Assembly: GCA_000507305.1 (NCBI GenBank)
Contig: DF241158.1
Location: forward strand, 23,562-87,561
DNA length: 64,000 nt
From: Breviolum minutum Mf 1.05b.01
Lineage: Eukaryota > Sar > Dinophyceae > Suessiales > Symbiodiniaceae
Direction: 5' to 3'
The notes under the pieces are model-generated. The model saw nothing but the letters and a program-made list of their open reading frames with translations, made no database searches and was not told the origin of the DNA. The position numbers and the translations under genes were made by a program. Of this stretch, positions 62,298 to 64,000 are shown piece by piece (the first letter of the stretch is position 1; every line of letters starts with the position of its first letter).

Positions 62298-63892
62298 GGC
62301 ATATCCTGCATAGCTCTGAGTTTTTTCTCCAATACCCACACGTGGGGAAGGAGACGGGGCAGAGATTGCAGTCGGAGTTGCCCAAAAGTAGTTGATGAGT
62401 GATAAGCGATCCTCTTCTCCACCACCTGGGAGCTGGTCCAAGAGGGCCAGAACCCCAGGTGAGGTCAAACAGCGATGACAGAGACGCCCTTGAGACAGCT
62501 GATAGGGCTAGGAGGAAGAGAAGATCTGATAGAGAGAGGGCTGAGGGCGAGAAAGCGAAGAGCCACAGCCGGCCTAAAGCTTCTGCATCTTCGGTGCCCA
62601 CAAGATCCAGGAGTCCCAGTTGGGTCTTAGTGCCTTAGGCAAGACGGATGGGGTGGTTGCAGCTGGTGCCTGGGCAGCGAGGATTGAAATTGCGAGTTTG
62701 CTGGAAGAAGGCATAGAAGTTGACACCCTCTTCTACTTGATAAGGAAAGGACGTGAGGACAATCGCAAGCTCACTCTCGATGGGTCTTTAGAGGATCCTG
62801 AGAGTGAGGAGTCCGAGGAGGACAAAGGCCGGAGCTCTTTGGCAAACCCCAGTTCAGGGCTTCATGGAGCCGCCAGAAGAGAGGTGTTGGGAGATTTGTC
62901 TGAAGAGGAGTGGAACCTGGCTCTGAGAGCGTCCAGCCCTCAGAGGTGAAGGACGCCAAGGAGGGTAGGATAGAGTTCCGGAAGCCCGTCAAGACAGAGC
63001 CTCCTCCAAAGCCACCTTATCCCCCAAGAGTGGAGAGGAGTGGTTCCACCAAGGGTGCAGCCTATGGCATGCAGGCAAAGGAACAGGCCGAGTTGGATGA
63101 GTTCCACGAAGCTGCATTGGCCATCTACTATGGCCTGAAAGAGTTGGGGATCAAGATGGACCTCTCAGATCTTGTCAAACCAAGTGGCACCATGGACGAC
63201 GAGAGGTTCAGACTCCACTCTAGGCCAAACAAGGCTCACGAAGGGCTTTCTTTGGTCAGTGGAACGCTCCAATGAGATGCCGTTGGCCGAGGGAGTTGCA
63301 ACCACGAGATTACAGCTGGTGTAGTATGTGGAGCAGTTGATTCAGAATGAATCTGGCTTCCTTACACCGAGGTCGCTGTTGTATGCAGTGGAGTTCTCCT
63401 CGAAGGCTTTCGGTTTCGGAGTTGGAGGATCCAATTGGGGCCGGTGTAAGAGGCTCTCACTGAGGTATGCGCAAACCAAACCTGCAGGTACCAATAGAGC
63501 TGAACCCTTCTACCGTGAGGCGATGTTAGCCTTGGAGCACATCACCATGGACCCCTTTGTGGCGAGGCCGAGAAGGGTCGCTTGTGGGAAGTTGTGCCTT
63601 TGCATTCAAGCATCCGTCAGGTTTGATGTTCTCTTGAATACTCCCCTGGGATGTTGTGAGTGGGTCCGCAAACCCGGGGAGAAAGGGATCAGTGGTCTCA
63701 GAGTAGGGTTGACACCCTGGTGAGGCTCCTTTTGGATGCTCACGGAGAGAGTTGGGAGAACCACGACCACACCGAAAAGCTGGCGTCAAGAGACAAGGTG
63801 CACTTTACAGCCCGCCCGGCACAGATGGGTTCAGACGTGGCATTGGTGAAGAGTGCCTTGGCAGACTTTGCCGTGAGGGGAAAGAATCCAGG
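62298..63892 (+). pseudogene. Retroposed cDNA (SL-tagged), frameshifted, unidentified
   Basis: Directly after the leader relic lies intron-free coding-like sequence in changing frames: 62399-62638 (RARRKRRSDRERAEGEKAKS), 62620-62949 (ASLLEEGIEVDTLFYLIRKG, LGDLSEEEWNLALRA), 62910-63275 (KPVKTEPPPKPPYPPRVERS, FHEAALAIYYGLKELGIKMD) and 63328-63723. The last contains REAMLALEHITMDPF, VACGKLCLCIQASVRFDVLL and CEWVRKPGEKGISGLRVGL. This last segment resembles a large protein family repeated in dinoflagellate genomes and possibly linked to a mobile element (recombinase-like), but I cannot prove that. At least three frameshifts are present. Confidence 0.6.
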
Positions 63893-63903
63893 GATGAATT
63901 CCG

Positions 63904-64000
63904 ATTTTCTCCATGGACTTTTGTTATGTGGAATGCATCGTCTCCCATTTTCTCCATGGGCTTTTGTTATGTGGAATGCATCTTCTCACATTTTCCGCAT
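63904..64000. repeat. 43-bp tandem repeat reaching the window end
   Basis: ATTTTCTCCATGGACTTTTG plus TTATGTGGAATGCATCGTCT and CCC form a 43-bp unit. A second unit starts at 63947 and a third is cut by the window end at 63990. Confidence 0.9.

Overview
The window looks like nuclear DNA of a dinoflagellate, most like the Symbiodiniaceae or a close relative. The reasons are: introns that appear to use GC and GA donors as well as GT; a relic of the dinoflagellate trans-spliced leader at 62282-62297; retroelement remains of the type that crowds dinoflagellate genomes; a very high load of micro- and minisatellites; and every gene I can recognise lying on the + strand. I see no bacterial operon, rRNA, tRNA or CRISPR array.

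Layout. 1-3150: decayed retroelements on the - strand (a LINE reverse-transcriptase piece, then a copia RT/RNase H piece). 3190-9780: low-complexity DNA, with a TTC tract, a 40-bp array broken by a 393-bp assembly gap, and two blocks of a 24-bp array around an 0.85-kb segment. 9786-10880: last exon of an MFS-type transporter. 11.9-15.4 kb: scattered exon-like pieces, ending in a Lys/Glu-rich tail. 15.9-17.5 kb: a 42-bp array and an inverted-repeat cluster. 21.48-21.69 kb: a LINE fragment that stops at a single N. 22.3-23.26 kb: a low-complexity coding exon with an apparent frameshift. 27.0-28.37 kb: a two-exon SLC35/triose-phosphate-type transporter.

The two most substantial genes follow head to tail. 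The first (30204-46374) joins a four-helix membrane domain to at least 13 tandem copies of a 46-residue helical repeat. Its coding sequence is interrupted by an intron of about 10.5 kb that holds a complete but decayed Ty1/copia element (32073-40089), a TTAG tract and a 94-bp array. The second (46795-57881) starts with two EF-hands, passes through a small domain seen twice, and contains a calpain cysteine-protease domain with its Cys, His and Asn, followed by two copies of a C-terminal module. Its second intron carries a 2.3-kb 16-bp satellite with 543-bp higher-order repetition.

57.9-64 kb: more arrays, then the spliced-leader relic followed by a frameshifted coding region, read here as a reinserted processed mRNA.

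Exon borders were placed by hand from reading frame, splice dinucleotides and the exact 46-residue period or family motifs. No transcript data were available. Function names rest on recognised motifs, not on database searches.
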